Of a stretch of 64,000 nt of DNA, positions 21,298-30,671 are shown one piece after another. The DNA lies in assembly GCF_000577615.1 (NCBI RefSeq), contig NZ_CBXX010000014.1:1-64000 (forward strand). Reading direction: 5' to 3'. This DNA comes from Herbaspirillum sp. RV1423 (GTDB lineage: Bacteria > Pseudomonadota > Gammaproteobacteria > Burkholderiales > Burkholderiaceae_D). A model generated the notes under the pieces. It was given only the letters and a program-made list of their open reading frames with translations. It did no database searches and was not told the DNA's origin. Made by a program: the position numbers and the translations under genes. How positions within the stretch are numbered: position 1 is the first letter of the stretch; each line of letters starts with the position of its first letter.

Positions 21298-21342
21298 GAT
21301 ACGGCTCTTCACTAGGATTCAATGTCTATGGTCTTGCGGCCG

Positions 21343-22107
21343 TCAATGCCCGCCGTCGCGCAGTTTATAGCCGCTCTTGAGCATGCGCACGGCCAACGTC
21401 GCCAATACGACGAAGAACACGGCGACGATCGCCAGGCTGATCATGGGGTCGATGTCGGACTGCCCGAAAAAGCCGTAGCGGAAGCCATCGATCATATAAA
21501 AAAACGGGTTGAAATGCGAGACCGTTTGCCAGAATGGCGGCAGCGAGTGGATCGAATAGAACACGCCGGCCAGGAAAGTCAGCGGCACGATCAGGAAATT
21601 CTGGAATGCCGCGAGCTGGTCGAATTTTTCCGCCCAGATGCCCGCCACCAAGCCCATAGTGCCGAGAATCGCCGCGCCCAGCAAGGCAAAGATGACGATC
21701 CACCATGGCGCGACAAAACTCAGGTGGCCGAACCAGGCCGTCACCACGAACACGCCGGCGCCAACGATCAACCCGCGCACCACCGCCGCCAGCACGTAGC
21801 CGCCGAACATTTCCCAGTGCGACAGCGGAGTAAGGAGGACAAACACCAGGTTGCCGGTAATCTTGGACTGGATCAGCGAAGACGAGCTGTTGGCGAACGC
21901 ATTCTGCAACACGCTCATCATGACCAGGCCCGGCACCAGGAAACCGGTGTATTGCACACCCGGATAGACTTGCACGCGATCTTGCAGCACATGGCCGAAA
22001 ATCAGCAGGTACAACATGGCCGTCAGGACCGGCGCCGTAACGGTCTGGGTGGCGACTTTCCAGAAGCGCAGCACCTCTTTGTAAAACAGCGTCTGAAAAC
22101 CGGTCAT
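21343..22107 (-). CDS. ABC-2 type transporter permease (YadH-like)
   Basis: This 254-residue protein has six hydrophobic segments and the ABC-2 signature near VPLTFLAGVFYSIHSLPPFW, with NPFFYMIDGFRYGFFG after it. It is the membrane half of an exporter with the ATPase encoded upstream, to which it is joined by an ATGA overlap. The substrate is unknown. Placement between mla genes and murA suggests an envelope role, which is inference. Confidence 0.9.
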   Translation of the reverse strand: MTGFQTLFYKEVLRFWKVATQTVTAPVLTAMLYLLIFGHVLQDRVQVYPGVQYTGFLVPGLVMMSVLQNAFANSSSSLIQSKITGNLVFVLLTPLSHWEMFGGYVLAAVVRGLIVGAGVFVVTAWFGHLSFVAPWWIVIFALLGAAILGTMGLVAGIWAEKFDQLAAFQNFLIVPLTFLAGVFYSIHSLPPFWQTVSHFNPFFYMIDGFRYGFFGQSDIDPMISLAIVAVFFVVLATLAVRMLKSGYKLRDGGH

Positions 22108-23024
22108 TTGACGCCTTCCATGATCTGGATGAAGACGTCTTCCAGATCGGCATGTTGCAGTTGCATGTCGTCGATCACCGCGCCGGACTGACGCAAGGTC
22201 GAAAGAATAGGTTCGACGTCGTTGTAGTCGGTCACGCGCAGCGTGTATTTGAGACCCGACAATAATTCTTCGGGGTGCGTCACCAGCGGGCGCAGGCTGT
22301 CAGGCAAGCTACCATGCCCGTTTTGTTTCAGGCGCAGCACCAATTGCGAGCCGGAAATGCGCTTGATCAGCGCCTCGGTGGAATCGAGCGCCACCACCTT
22401 GCCGAACTTCAGCATGGCAATGCGGTTGCATAGCGCCTGTGCCTCTTCGAGGTAGTGCGTGGTCAGCACAATGGTGTGACCTTCGCGATTGAGGCGGCCG
22501 ATGAATTTCCACAAGGTCTGGCGCAGCTCAACGTCGACACCGGCAGTCGGCTCATCGAGCACGATGACCGGCGGCTTATGCACCAGCGCCTGCGCCACCA
22601 GTACACGCCGCTTCATGCCGCCGGACAGTGCGCGCATGTTGGTGTCGGCCTTGTTGGTCAGGTCGAGGTTGTCCATTACCTCGTCGATCCACTTGTCGTT
22701 GTTCTTCAGTCCGAAATAGCCGGATTGCATGCGCAGCGTCTCGCGCACGGTGAAGAACGGATCAAACACCAGCTCCTGCGGCACCACGCCCAGCTTGGCG
22801 CGCGCGGCGCGGTAGTCGCTGACGACGTCGCGGCCGTGGATGGTGACGGTGCCGGAGTCGGCGCGGTTCAACCCTGCGATGATGGAAATCAGTGTGGTTT
22901 TTCCGGCCCCATTGGGTCCGAGCAAGCCGAAAAACTCACCCTCTTCTATCGAGAGCGACACCCCACCCAGCGCTTGCAGCGACTGATAGCGTTTTTCGAC
23001 ATTGTTAATCTGTAGAGCTGCCAT
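22104..23024 (-). CDS. ABC transporter ATP-binding protein (YadG-like)
   Basis: This 306-residue ATPase has Walker A GPNGAGKTTL, signature ALSGGMKRRVLVAQAL, Walker B VIVLDEPTAGVD, and a C-terminal extension of about 80 residues after the nucleotide-binding domain. It energises the ABC-2 permease downstream. A 174-bp gap to mlaB could hold a separate promoter. Confidence 0.92.
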   Translation of the reverse strand: MAALQINNVEKRYQSLQALGGVSLSIEEGEFFGLLGPNGAGKTTLISIIAGLNRADSGTVTIHGRDVVSDYRAARAKLGVVPQELVFDPFFTVRETLRMQSGYFGLKNNDKWIDEVMDNLDLTNKADTNMRALSGGMKRRVLVAQALVHKPPVIVLDEPTAGVDVELRQTLWKFIGRLNREGHTIVLTTHYLEEAQALCNRIAMLKFGKVVALDSTEALIKRISGSQLVLRLKQNGHGSLPDSLRPLVTHPEELLSGLKYTLRVTDYNDVEPILSTLRQSGAVIDDMQLQHADLEDVFIQIMEGVK

Positions 23025-23198
23025 GTTGTGGTCCGTATTCAGGACTCGTCAGAGAAAACCAAAGGAACAAATCATGCCGCAAACCGTTTGCATCAAGGCA
23101 ATAAGCGGTACGGCGAAACGTTGGATTATAGGGGATTTCCGAGCTTGCAGCCGGAACGGAGGAAGCGGCTGCCGACAGCGCCGACGGCCGAAGAAAGA

Positions 23199-23483
23199 TC
23201 AGTGATGTCGGTCGGAAGCCGAAGTCGGGGCGCCCAGCAGCGAAGCAGCGCCATAAAGGTCGACCAAGCTTTGCAGATTGGCCGGCAGGACGCCGAATTG
23301 CAGCGCCTGCCCCTTCTGCTGCGCAGCGCGTTGCCATGCCAGCAAAATCGCCACCGCGGAAGAATCCACTGTGGCGACATCGCTCAGGTCTATCGTTGCC
23401 TGGCCGGCAGCAATCGCTTGCAGGCCGGCAGCCAGCGTGGCGGTGGCGTTATCGGAGGTCAGAGTGGCGCCTGGCTTGAACAT
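23199..23483 (-). CDS. mlaB: STAS-domain protein MlaB
   Basis: This 94-residue STAS domain has the family core DLSDVATVDSSAVAILLAWQ. In the Mla system MlaB binds the ATPase MlaF and regulates the MlaFEDB complex that moves phospholipids between the outer and inner membranes. It follows mlaC by 23 bp. Confidence 0.9.
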   Translation of the reverse strand: MFKPGATLTSDNATATLAAGLQAIAAGQATIDLSDVATVDSSAVAILLAWQRAAQQKGQALQFGVLPANLQSLVDLYGAASLLGAPTSASDRHH

Positions 23484-23506
23484 GGCAAGGTTCCTATGCT
23501 TTCCTG

Positions 23507-24142
23507 TTACTTCTTGGCGATGGAACGTGCAGCAAGCTGCTTGTTCTTGTCGGACAGGCTCTTGATCAGACCGTCGATGCCGCCCTTGGTGATTTCGCTA
23601 TTGAAGGTGCCCTTGTAGGCTTCCACCAGCCATGCACCCATGACGTTGACGTCATACATCTTCCAGCCGGATGGCAATTTTTCCAGGCGATAGCTCAGTT
23701 GGATGGGTTCGCCGCGCGACTGGATCACTTGCGAGCGGACTTCTACTTCGGTGTCAGCCGGATCGGCCCGCAGAGGCCTGTATTCGATCTTCTGGTCGCG
23801 CACTTGCGAGAGCGCGCCGGAATAGGTGTAGATCAGCAGGCTGCGGAATTCGGTGATCAGTTGTTTTTGCTGTTCTGGAGTGGCCTGGCGCCAGAAACGG
23901 CCGGCCGCCAAGGCGGTCATGCGCTCCGCATCGACGTAAGGCAGGATTTTCTCCTCTACCAGGGCGACGATGCGATTGATATTGCCGGACTGGATTTCCT
24001 TGTCGTTCTTGGCTGTATTCAGGACATCTTCGCTGATGCGCTTGACCAGCACGTCGGGAGCTTCCTGCGCCGAGGCCGCGGAAGCGAATATCAGTGCGGA
24101 AGCCGACAAGGCAATCGCCAGGAGTTTGGTGAGCATGTTCAT
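23507..24142 (-). CDS. mlaC: Periplasmic phospholipid-binding protein MlaC
   Basis: This 211-residue protein has a Sec signal peptide (MLTKLLAIALSASALIFASAASA) and the Tol-Ttg2 family body with LPYVDAERMTALAAGRFWRQ and GSWKMYDVNV-like PSGWKMYDVNVMGAWL. MlaC ferries phospholipid between the MlaA complex and MlaFEDB across the periplasm. Confidence 0.94.
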   Translation of the reverse strand: MNMLTKLLAIALSASALIFASAASAQEAPDVLVKRISEDVLNTAKNDKEIQSGNINRIVALVEEKILPYVDAERMTALAAGRFWRQATPEQQKQLITEFRSLLIYTYSGALSQVRDQKIEYRPLRADPADTEVEVRSQVIQSRGEPIQLSYRLEKLPSGWKMYDVNVMGAWLVEAYKGTFNSEITKGGIDGLIKSLSDKNKQLAARSIAKK

Positions 24143-24309
24143 ATTCTAAATCCATTCATAAATAAGCACCGTCACCCGCTGCAGGCACTTGCCGGGCATA
24201 TTCCGTTGCCATGCAAGCGGGTTCGCCATCATTGGAGCGACTCTGGGCCGATGGGTTCCAAACAGAACCGGTTTTACAATGTGGCGGCATTATCCGGATT
24301 TTCAAGTGA

Positions 24310-24336
24310 GGCCGGGCGCGATGATCGCGCCCGGCC
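24310..24336. repeat. 27-bp near-perfect palindrome between mlaA and mlaC
   Basis: Thirteen-bp arms GGCCGGGCGCGAT and ATCGCGCCCGGCC surround a single G. No T-run follows, so it is more likely an RNA-stabilising or pausing hairpin 3' of mlaA than a terminator. Confidence 0.6.
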
Positions 24337-24368
24337 GGTTTCACCTGTCTTTCAGGCCGCACTGCGGC

Positions 24369-25079
24369 TTACGGCTTGATCACTTCTTCTTTGGTGCGGC
24401 TGTCGTCCTTGGTGCCATCGATCTGCGACTGACGGCTTTGCATAAACGTATCGCGCACGAAATCGTACTTGTCGAGCGCCACGTCTTCCAGCAGATTCGT
24501 AGCGTCCAGCAACTGGGCGCGCCGGTCGATCACACGCACCACCGAGCCGACGTTACGCCAGCGCACCGGCTTCTTGTAAGTCCACAGGTCGCCGTAGAAA
24601 TCGGCCGGCAAAGCGGCGGTGTCGCGGATGGTGGACGGTCCCAGCAGCGGCAGCACGACGTACGGGCCGGAACCCACACCCCATTTACCCAGCGTCTGGC
24701 CGAAATCAGACTTCTGCTTCGGCAGGCGGGCTTCGGTACTGACGTCGAGCACACCGCCCAGACCGAAAGTGGTGTTGACAGCGACGCGCATGATGCTGGA
24801 CACACCGGTTTCCACGCGACCTTGCAGAATCTGGTTCACTGCGGACCACAGGTCGCCGATGTTGCCGAAGAAATTGCTGATGCCGGTCTGCACGAAATTG
24901 GGCAACACAAATTGATACGCCTGCGCGGCCGGCTTCAGTGCCACCTTATCGACCGTGTCGTTGAAACTGAACATCGCACGGTTGAAACCTTCAAGAGGAT
25001 CATTCGGATTATGTGACGTTGCGCAACCACTGAGCGCGGCAACCATGGCCAGCGTGCTGATGCGAGCTGCGTATTTCAT
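24369..25079 (-). CDS. mlaA: Outer-membrane lipoprotein MlaA (VacJ)
   Basis: This 236-residue lipoprotein has a lipobox in VAALSGCATSHNPNDPLEGF and the VacJ core with FNRAMFSFNDTVDKVALKPA and GPYVVLPLLGPSTIRD. MlaA removes misplaced phospholipid from the outer leaflet of the outer membrane. The gene overlaps mlaD by ATGA, so it is part of the operon here, whereas in E. coli it is unlinked. Confidence 0.94.
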   Translation of the reverse strand: MKYAARISTLAMVAALSGCATSHNPNDPLEGFNRAMFSFNDTVDKVALKPAAQAYQFVLPNFVQTGISNFFGNIGDLWSAVNQILQGRVETGVSSIMRVAVNTTFGLGGVLDVSTEARLPKQKSDFGQTLGKWGVGSGPYVVLPLLGPSTIRDTAALPADFYGDLWTYKKPVRWRNVGSVVRVIDRRAQLLDATNLLEDVALDKYDFVRDTFMQSRQSQIDGTKDDSRTKEEVIKP

Positions 25080-25552
25080 TTTGAATTATCCTTTCCCTCT
25101 GCTGCCTTGCTATATAAGAACTGGCTGATCAGGCTTTCCAACACGATCGCCGATTGCGTCATCTTGATCGTGTCGCCCGCCGCCAGATTGTTCACGTCGC
25201 CCCCCGGCTCGATGCCGATGTACTGTTCACCCAGCAATCCCGACGTCAGGATCTTGGCCGAACTATCCTTGGGAAACTGGTAGCTCGCATCGAGATTCAA
25301 CGTGACCAGCGCCTGGAATGTCTTGTCGTCGAACCTGATGGAACCGACGCGGCCAACCACCACGCCGGCACTCTTGACCGGAGCACGCGGCTTCAGGCCG
25401 CCGATGTTGTCGAACTTGCTCGTGACCGCATAGGTCTTCTGGCTGAATGAGAACGAACTCAAGTTACCGGCCTTGAGCGCGAGGAAAACCAACGCCGCCG
25501 CTCCCAGCAAGACAAACAAGCCTACCCACATGTCTAATGTTTTACGTTGCAT
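25076..25552 (-). CDS. mlaD: MCE-domain protein MlaD
   Basis: This 158-residue protein has one N-terminal membrane helix (VGLFVLLGAAALVFLALKAG) and one MCE domain with IGGLKPRAPVKSAGVVVGRV and GLLGEQYIGIEPG. It forms the hexameric periplasmic ring of the MlaFEDB complex that receives lipid from MlaC. Confidence 0.95.
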   Translation of the reverse strand: MQRKTLDMWVGLFVLLGAAALVFLALKAGNLSSFSFSQKTYAVTSKFDNIGGLKPRAPVKSAGVVVGRVGSIRFDDKTFQALVTLNLDASYQFPKDSSAKILTSGLLGEQYIGIEPGGDVNNLAAGDTIKMTQSAIVLESLISQFLYSKAAEGKDNSK

Positions 25553-25608
25553 ATGCTGCCATCCTAAAAATCAATCCGAAGTCTGCGATCAATGCGTTGC
25601 CGACTTGC

Positions 25609-26388
25609 TCAGCTAAACATCAGAGCAGTGAGCACGAAGTCCAGCCCCAGCACCAACAGCGAAGCAATCACAACCGTGCGCGTGGTCGCACGTGCGACGC
25701 CTTCCGGCGTCGGTTTGGCCTCGTAACCTTGAAACAGGGCAACGAAGGTTACCGCAATACCGAAAACGATGCTTTTCAGCACGCCGTTGGCAATGTCGCT
25801 CCAAATGTCGACGCCTCCTTGCATCTGCGACCAGAATGCGCCTTCGTCGACACCGATCAGCAGCACTCCCACAATATAACCACCCATCACACCGACGGCA
25901 CTAAAAATCGCGGCCAATACGGGCATCGCCACAACACCGGCCCAGAACCGCGGTGCAAGCACGCGCTCCAAGGGATTGACGGCCATCATTTCCATCGCCG
26001 ACAATTGCTCGCCGGCCTTCATCAGGCCGATTTCCGCGGTCAGCGAGGTGCCGGCGCGACCGGCAAACAACAGCGCAGTCACGACCGGCCCCAGTTCGCG
26101 CGTGAGCGACAACGCCACCAGCAAGCCCAGCGCCTGCTCGGATCCGTATTTGTTCAGCGTGTAATACCCCTGCAAGCCAAGCACGAAGCCGACGAACAGA
26201 CCGGACACGGCGATGATGATCAGTGAATAGTTGCCGATAAAATGGATCTGGTCGGTGATCAGCCTCGGCCGGCGCCACAGGCCACCGGACGAACGGATCA
26301 CGGTCCAGAACATGCGTGCGGCGAAACCGACGCCAAGCACGAATTCGCGCACGCTACGGCCGATCCCGCCGAGGAAATCGAGGATCAT
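25609..26388 (-). CDS. mlaE: Phospholipid transporter permease MlaE
   Basis: This 259-residue membrane protein has the MlaE family segments FVGFVLGLQGYYTLNKYG, LFAGRAGTSLTAEIGLMKAG and NPLERVLAPRFWAGVVAMPV. It is the membrane channel of the Mla ABC complex and overlaps mlaF by ATGA. Confidence 0.96.
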   Translation of the reverse strand: MILDFLGGIGRSVREFVLGVGFAARMFWTVIRSSGGLWRRPRLITDQIHFIGNYSLIIIAVSGLFVGFVLGLQGYYTLNKYGSEQALGLLVALSLTRELGPVVTALLFAGRAGTSLTAEIGLMKAGEQLSAMEMMAVNPLERVLAPRFWAGVVAMPVLAAIFSAVGVMGGYIVGVLLIGVDEGAFWSQMQGGVDIWSDIANGVLKSIVFGIAVTFVALFQGYEAKPTPEGVARATTRTVVIASLLVLGLDFVLTALMFS

Positions 26389-27200
26389 TGACGACCTCCC
26401 AGGCCGATATCCTCCGCCAGCGAGCGGCCGGGATAATGGAAGGGTACCGGGCCGTCGGCCTCGGCGTGCACGAACTGCCTGACGTAGGCGTCCTGCGAGG
26501 CGCGCATCTCTTCCGGCGTGCCCTGCGCAACGATCTTGCCCTCTGACAGGAAGTAGATGTGGTCGGCAATGGCGAACGATTCGTTGACGTCGTGCGACAC
26601 CAGGATCGAGGTCGAGCCGAGCGCGTCGTTGAGCTTGCGAATCAGGTTGGCGGTCACGCCCATGGAAATCGGATCGAGACCGGCAAACGGCTCGTCATAC
26701 ATGATCAGCGCGGGATCCAGAGCAATCGCGCGCGCCAGCGCCACGCGGCGTGCCATGCCGCCCGAAATCTCGGCCGGTTTCAGCCGCGCGGCATTGCGCA
26801 AGCCGACGGCATTGAGTTTCAGCAGGACCAGATCGCGAATCAGTTCTTCCGACAAGTTGGTGTGTTCGTGTAATGGAAAGGCGACATTGTCAAACACCGT
26901 CATATCGGTGAACAGCGCGCCGTTCTGGAACAACATGCCCATTTTACGGCGCAGCCGGTACAGGTCGGCGGTATCGAGCAACGGCACATTCTCGCCATTC
27001 ACCGTCAGCGTCCCCGATTGCGGGCGCAACTGTCCGCCGATCAGGCGCAGGATCGTCGTTTTTCCGGAACCGGAACCGCCCATGACCGCAATCACTTTTC
27101 CACGCGGGAAGTCCATGCGGAGACCCGACAGGATCGGGCGATCCCCATAGCCGAAGTGCAAGTCGTGGATTTCTACAATGTTAGGCAAGACGGATACCAA
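26385..27200 (-). CDS. mlaF: Phospholipid transporter ATPase MlaF
   Basis: This ATPase of about 271 residues has Walker A GGSGSGKTTI, signature EISGGMARRVALARAI, Walker B LIMYDEPFAGLDP and a switch His in LVSHDV. I place the start at a TTG (27200) with GGAG 5 nt upstream, giving MVSVLPNIVEIHDLHF; no ATG is suitable, and the longer frame upstream has no family similarity. A TACAAT -10-like box on the minus strand (27219-27224) would put the transcript start just upstream. It opens the 24-gene minus-strand run. Confidence 0.9.
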   Translation of the reverse strand: MVSVLPNIVEIHDLHFGYGDRPILSGLRMDFPRGKVIAVMGGSGSGKTTILRLIGGQLRPQSGTLTVNGENVPLLDTADLYRLRRKMGMLFQNGALFTDMTVFDNVAFPLHEHTNLSEELIRDLVLLKLNAVGLRNAARLKPAEISGGMARRVALARAIALDPALIMYDEPFAGLDPISMGVTANLIRKLNDALGSTSILVSHDVNESFAIADHIYFLSEGKIVAQGTPEEMRASQDAYVRQFVHAEADGPVPFHYPGRSLAEDIGLGGRQ

Positions 27201-27454
27201 GAATTCTCCAAAGGCGACATTGTAGAGCAAAAACAGCAATTGCTTCCGTGGTAGCAATAGGCAGTGTAAATACAATCCAACGCCAAACCGCGTATTTGAC
27301 GTATTGAAACAAACTGGAAACACTTCAACGCACCAATCTCGGCGAGTTGAGAGAAGTTTCTATGTTTGCGTACACGCCGAGGCCGGCCGCCAAACGGGCT
27401 CCGGGCGGCCCGACTTGATACAATACCGCTTTTGATTAAGAAAGAATTTTTGTC

Positions 27455-28546
27455 ATGAGCCTCCAATGCGGCATCGTCGGCCTGCCCAACGTCGGTAAAT
27501 CGACCCTGTTCAATGCCCTGACCAAAGCGGGTATCGCCGCCGAGAATTATCCCTTCTGCACCATCGAACCGAACGTCGGCGTGGTGGAAGTGCCTGACCC
27601 GCGCCTGCTGGCGCTGGCTGAAATCGTCAAGCCGGAACGCGTCCTGCCGGCCGTCGTGGAATTCGTCGACATCGCCGGCCTGGTTGCAGGCGCCTCTAAG
27701 GGAGAAGGCCTGGGCAACCAGTTCCTTTCGCACATCCGCGAAACCGACGCCATCGTCAACGTGGTGCGCTGCTTCGAAGATCCGAACGTGATCCACGTGG
27801 CCGGCAAGGTCAGCCCGCTGGACGACATCGCCGTGATCCAGACCGAACTGGCGCTGGCCGACATGGGCACCGTCGAGAAGGCGATCCACCGCGAACAGAA
27901 AAAAGCACGCTCCGGCGACAAGGACGCCGCCAGGCTGGTGGCCCTGCTGGAACGCATCATGCCGGCGCTGGACCAGGCCCAGCCGGTGCGCGCACTCGGC
28001 CTCGACGCCGAAGAAATGCTGCTGATCAAGCCGCTGTGCCTGATCACCGCCAAGCCGGCCATGTATGTCGCCAACGTATCCGACACCGGTTTCACCAATA
28101 ATCCGCTGCTGGACCAGTTGACCGCTTACGCCAAGGAACAGAATGCGCCGATCGTTGCGATCTGCGCCGCGATCGAATCGGAAATCGCCGACCTCGACGA
28201 TGCCGACAAGGAAGTCTTCCTGACCGATATGGGCATGGAAGAACCGGGCCTGGATCGCCTGATCCGCGCCGCTTACAAGCTGCTCGGCCTGCAGACCTAC
28301 TTCACCGCCGGCGTCAAGGAAGTGCGCGCCTGGACCATCCCGGTCGGCGCCACGGGCCCGCAAGCGGCGGGCGTGATCCATACCGACTTCGAACGCGGCT
28401 TCATCCGCGCGCAGACGATTGCTTACGAAGACTTCATCACCTACAAGGGCGAAACCGGCGCCAAAGAAGCCGGCAAGATGCGCGCCGAGGGCAAGGAATA
28501 CGTGGTCAAGGACGGCGACGTGATGAACTTCCTGTTCAACGTCTAA
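27455..28546 (+). CDS. ychF: Redox-regulated ATPase/GTPase YchF
   Basis: This 363-residue Obg-like protein starts [20 protein letters not shown] and has [20 protein letters not shown] (G3 region) and a C-terminal TGS domain with [20 protein letters not shown]. The G4 motif is replaced by NVSD, as in YchF/OLA1 members that prefer ATP. It associates with ribosomes in the cytoplasm. It diverges from mlaF over 254 bp of otherwise featureless DNA. Confidence 0.96.
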   Translation: MSLQCGIVGLPNVGKSTLFNALTKAGIAAENYPFCTIEPNVGVVEVPDPRLLALAEIVKPERVLPAVVEFVDIAGLVAGASKGEGLGNQFLSHIRETDAIVNVVRCFEDPNVIHVAGKVSPLDDIAVIQTELALADMGTVEKAIHREQKKARSGDKDAARLVALLERIMPALDQAQPVRALGLDAEEMLLIKPLCLITAKPAMYVANVSDTGFTNNPLLDQLTAYAKEQNAPIVAICAAIESEIADLDDADKEVFLTDMGMEEPGLDRLIRAAYKLLGLQTYFTAGVKEVRAWTIPVGATGPQAAGVIHTDFERGFIRAQTIAYEDFITYKGETGAKEAGKMRAEGKEYVVKDGDVMNFLFNV

Positions 28547-28561
28547 GCCATCGCCATTCCC

Positions 28562-29446
28562 ATGAGCAGCAAGAAACGCAACCAACCTGCGGCCGGCGCG
28601 GCCGCAGGCGGCGCCCCCGCGGCCATTCCGGAAATCCGTCCCGGCCAGTCGATAGAACTGCTCAAGGAGTTGCATATCCTGACGCGCGACGGCAAGCTCA
28701 ACCAGGACAGCCGCCGCAAGTTGAAACAGGTCTATCACCTGTACCAGTTCATCGAACCGCTGCTGGAAGAAATCCACTCGCAGCATCCCGACGTCAGCCT
28801 GGTTGACCACGGCGCCGGCAAGTCCTACCTTGGCTTCATCCTGTACGACCTGTTCTTCAAGTCGCTCGAAGGAAACTCACGCATCTACGGCATTGAGACA
28901 CGCGAAGAGCTGGTGCAAAAATCGACCGAGCTGGCCGACCGCCTGGGTTTTCCGGGCATGTCCTTCCTCAACCTGTCGGTTGCCGACTCCATCGGGTCGG
29001 ATGCCCTGCCCGCGCAGATCGATGTGGTCACCGCGCTGCACGCCTGCGACACCGCGACCGACGATGCCATCCATTTCGCGCTGAAGAAGCATGCCAGGTT
29101 CATCGTGCTGGTGCCATGCTGCCAGGCGGAAGTTGCTTCGGCGCTGAACCGCAACAAGGGAAAATCGCTCGGCCGCACCTCGCTGACCGAACTCTGGCGC
29201 CATCCGCTGCACACGCGCGAATTCGGCAGCCAAGTGACCAACGTGCTGCGCTGCCTGCAACTGGAAGCGCACGGCTATCAGGTCAGCGTCACCGAACTTG
29301 TCGGCTGGGAACATTCGATGAAAAATGAACTGATCGTCGCCCGCTACAAAGACCTGCCGCGCAAGCGGCCCGCCGAACGCCTGCAAGAAGTGCTCCGGTC
29401 GCTCGGCCTGGAAGAAATGGGTGAACGTTTTTTCAGTGCCCTGTAA
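28562..29446 (+). CDS. Class I SAM-dependent methyltransferase (Methyltransf_32 type)
   Basis: This 294-residue protein has an Ala/Gly-rich N-terminus, then an AdoMet-binding strand SLVDHGAGKSYLGFILYDLF, a YGIETREELVQKS segment (the acidic residue contacting the ribose in related folds), VTALHACDTATDDAIHFAL and VLVPCCQAE. HACDTATD and PCCQ are typical of the Methyltransf_32 family, whose substrates are mostly unknown and may be RNA or protein. It follows ychF by 15 bp. Confidence 0.8.
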   Translation: MSSKKRNQPAAGAAAGGAPAAIPEIRPGQSIELLKELHILTRDGKLNQDSRRKLKQVYHLYQFIEPLLEEIHSQHPDVSLVDHGAGKSYLGFILYDLFFKSLEGNSRIYGIETREELVQKSTELADRLGFPGMSFLNLSVADSIGSDALPAQIDVVTALHACDTATDDAIHFALKKHARFIVLVPCCQAEVASALNRNKGKSLGRTSLTELWRHPLHTREFGSQVTNVLRCLQLEAHGYQVSVTELVGWEHSMKNELIVARYKDLPRKRPAERLQEVLRSLGLEEMGERFFSAL

Positions 29447-29565
29447 CACAGCGGCCACACGGTAATGGTAAGCTTGTACGCCCAGGCAAACTGTGCCAGG
29501 GCATGAGGAACGCCGGCCGGAAGTCCGTGCGTTGAGTCAGGGAAGAACGGCTTCAAGACCGGAAC

Positions 29566-30669
29566 ATGATGAAGAGCGCTGTCGACACCAAAGCACTGAT
29601 CGAAGAAAATCAGCAGTTGCATGCCGAGTTGCAGGATTTGCTGGAACAGGCGCGCATCAACCAGCAGATCATGCAGCGCCATCAGGCGTTCGACCTGCGG
29701 CTGATCGGTTCCAGCGAATTCCGCGACCTGATCGAGACGGTGTCGTTGCTGATGCCGAACACCTTCAGCCTCGAAATCGTCACCCTTACCCTGATCGACT
29801 ACGACTTCGACGTGCGCCGCATCCTGCACGACCTGCAAATCGGCCTCGATGAATATCCGAACCTGCAGTTCCTGGCCGAAGGCGCCGCCGCTCTGGCGTT
29901 GCCGCAAGAGAAGCCCACGCTCGGACCGTATCAGCCCGGCCCGCACCAGCTCCTGTTTCCCGCCTACCAGCCCGCCAGCGTCGCGATATTGCCGCTGACG
30001 CGCCATCAGAAGCTGATCGGTTACCTGGCGCTGGGCAGCGCCCATGAAGGACGTTTCACCGGCAACCTGGCGACCGACTTCATCGAGCGCCTGGCGTCGG
30101 TGGTGGCGATCTGCCTGGAAAACGTCATCAACAACGAGCGCCTGAAGCATATCGGCCTGACCGACCCGCTCACCGGCGTCAACAACCGCCGCTACATCGA
30201 ACAACGCATGCAGGAAGAAATCGGCCGCGCCCAGCGCGAACGGTCGTCGCTGTCGTGCCTGTTCATCGACATCGATCATTTCAAACGCGTCAACGACAAA
30301 TTCGGCCACCAGAACGGCGACGACGTGTTGTGCGAAGTGGCAAGACGCATCAAGAAAGAATTGCGCCTGAGCGATTCGCTGGGTCGTTTCGGCGGCGAAG
30401 AATTCATCGTCCTGCTGACGCAAGCGACGCTGCACGATGCCGCCCGCATCGCCGAGCGCATCCGCGCCAGCGTCGCGCAGCAAGCCATCCCGCTGGCCGG
30501 CGCCGAAGAATCGCTGCAAATCACCGTCTCCATCGGCGCCGCCTCGCTAGCGCCGCCGGACCGCAACGCCCCGGCCGATACCGCGCGCCAGAAACTGGTC
30601 GCCACCGCCGACGAAGCGCTTTATCGCGCCAAGGAAAGCGGCCGCAACCGGGTCGTGCTGGCCGAGTAG
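29566..30669 (+). CDS. DUF484/GAF-type sensor diguanylate cyclase
   Basis: This 367-residue cytoplasmic protein starts with a coiled-coil (residues 8-40), followed by a GAF/DUF484-like sensory domain to about residue 185 and a GGDEF domain. The active loop is GRFGGEEF, with an RLSD sequence five residues before GGEEF, which fits an inhibitory I-site (RxxD). It should make cyclic di-GMP with product inhibition. No membrane segment is present. The signal sensed is unknown. It abuts the convergent EamA gene with a 2-bp gap. Confidence 0.88.
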   Translation: MMKSAVDTKALIEENQQLHAELQDLLEQARINQQIMQRHQAFDLRLIGSSEFRDLIETVSLLMPNTFSLEIVTLTLIDYDFDVRRILHDLQIGLDEYPNLQFLAEGAAALALPQEKPTLGPYQPGPHQLLFPAYQPASVAILPLTRHQKLIGYLALGSAHEGRFTGNLATDFIERLASVVAICLENVINNERLKHIGLTDPLTGVNNRRYIEQRMQEEIGRAQRERSSLSCLFIDIDHFKRVNDKFGHQNGDDVLCEVARRIKKELRLSDSLGRFGGEEFIVLLTQATLHDAARIAERIRASVAQQAIPLAGAEESLQITVSIGAASLAPPDRNAPADTARQKLVATADEALYRAKESGRNRVVLAE

Positions 30670-30671
30670 TC

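Noticed and set aside
27173..28810. 545-codon minus-strand frame antisense to ychF
   Set aside because: ychF is certain on the plus strand and the antisense protein has no recognisable domain.
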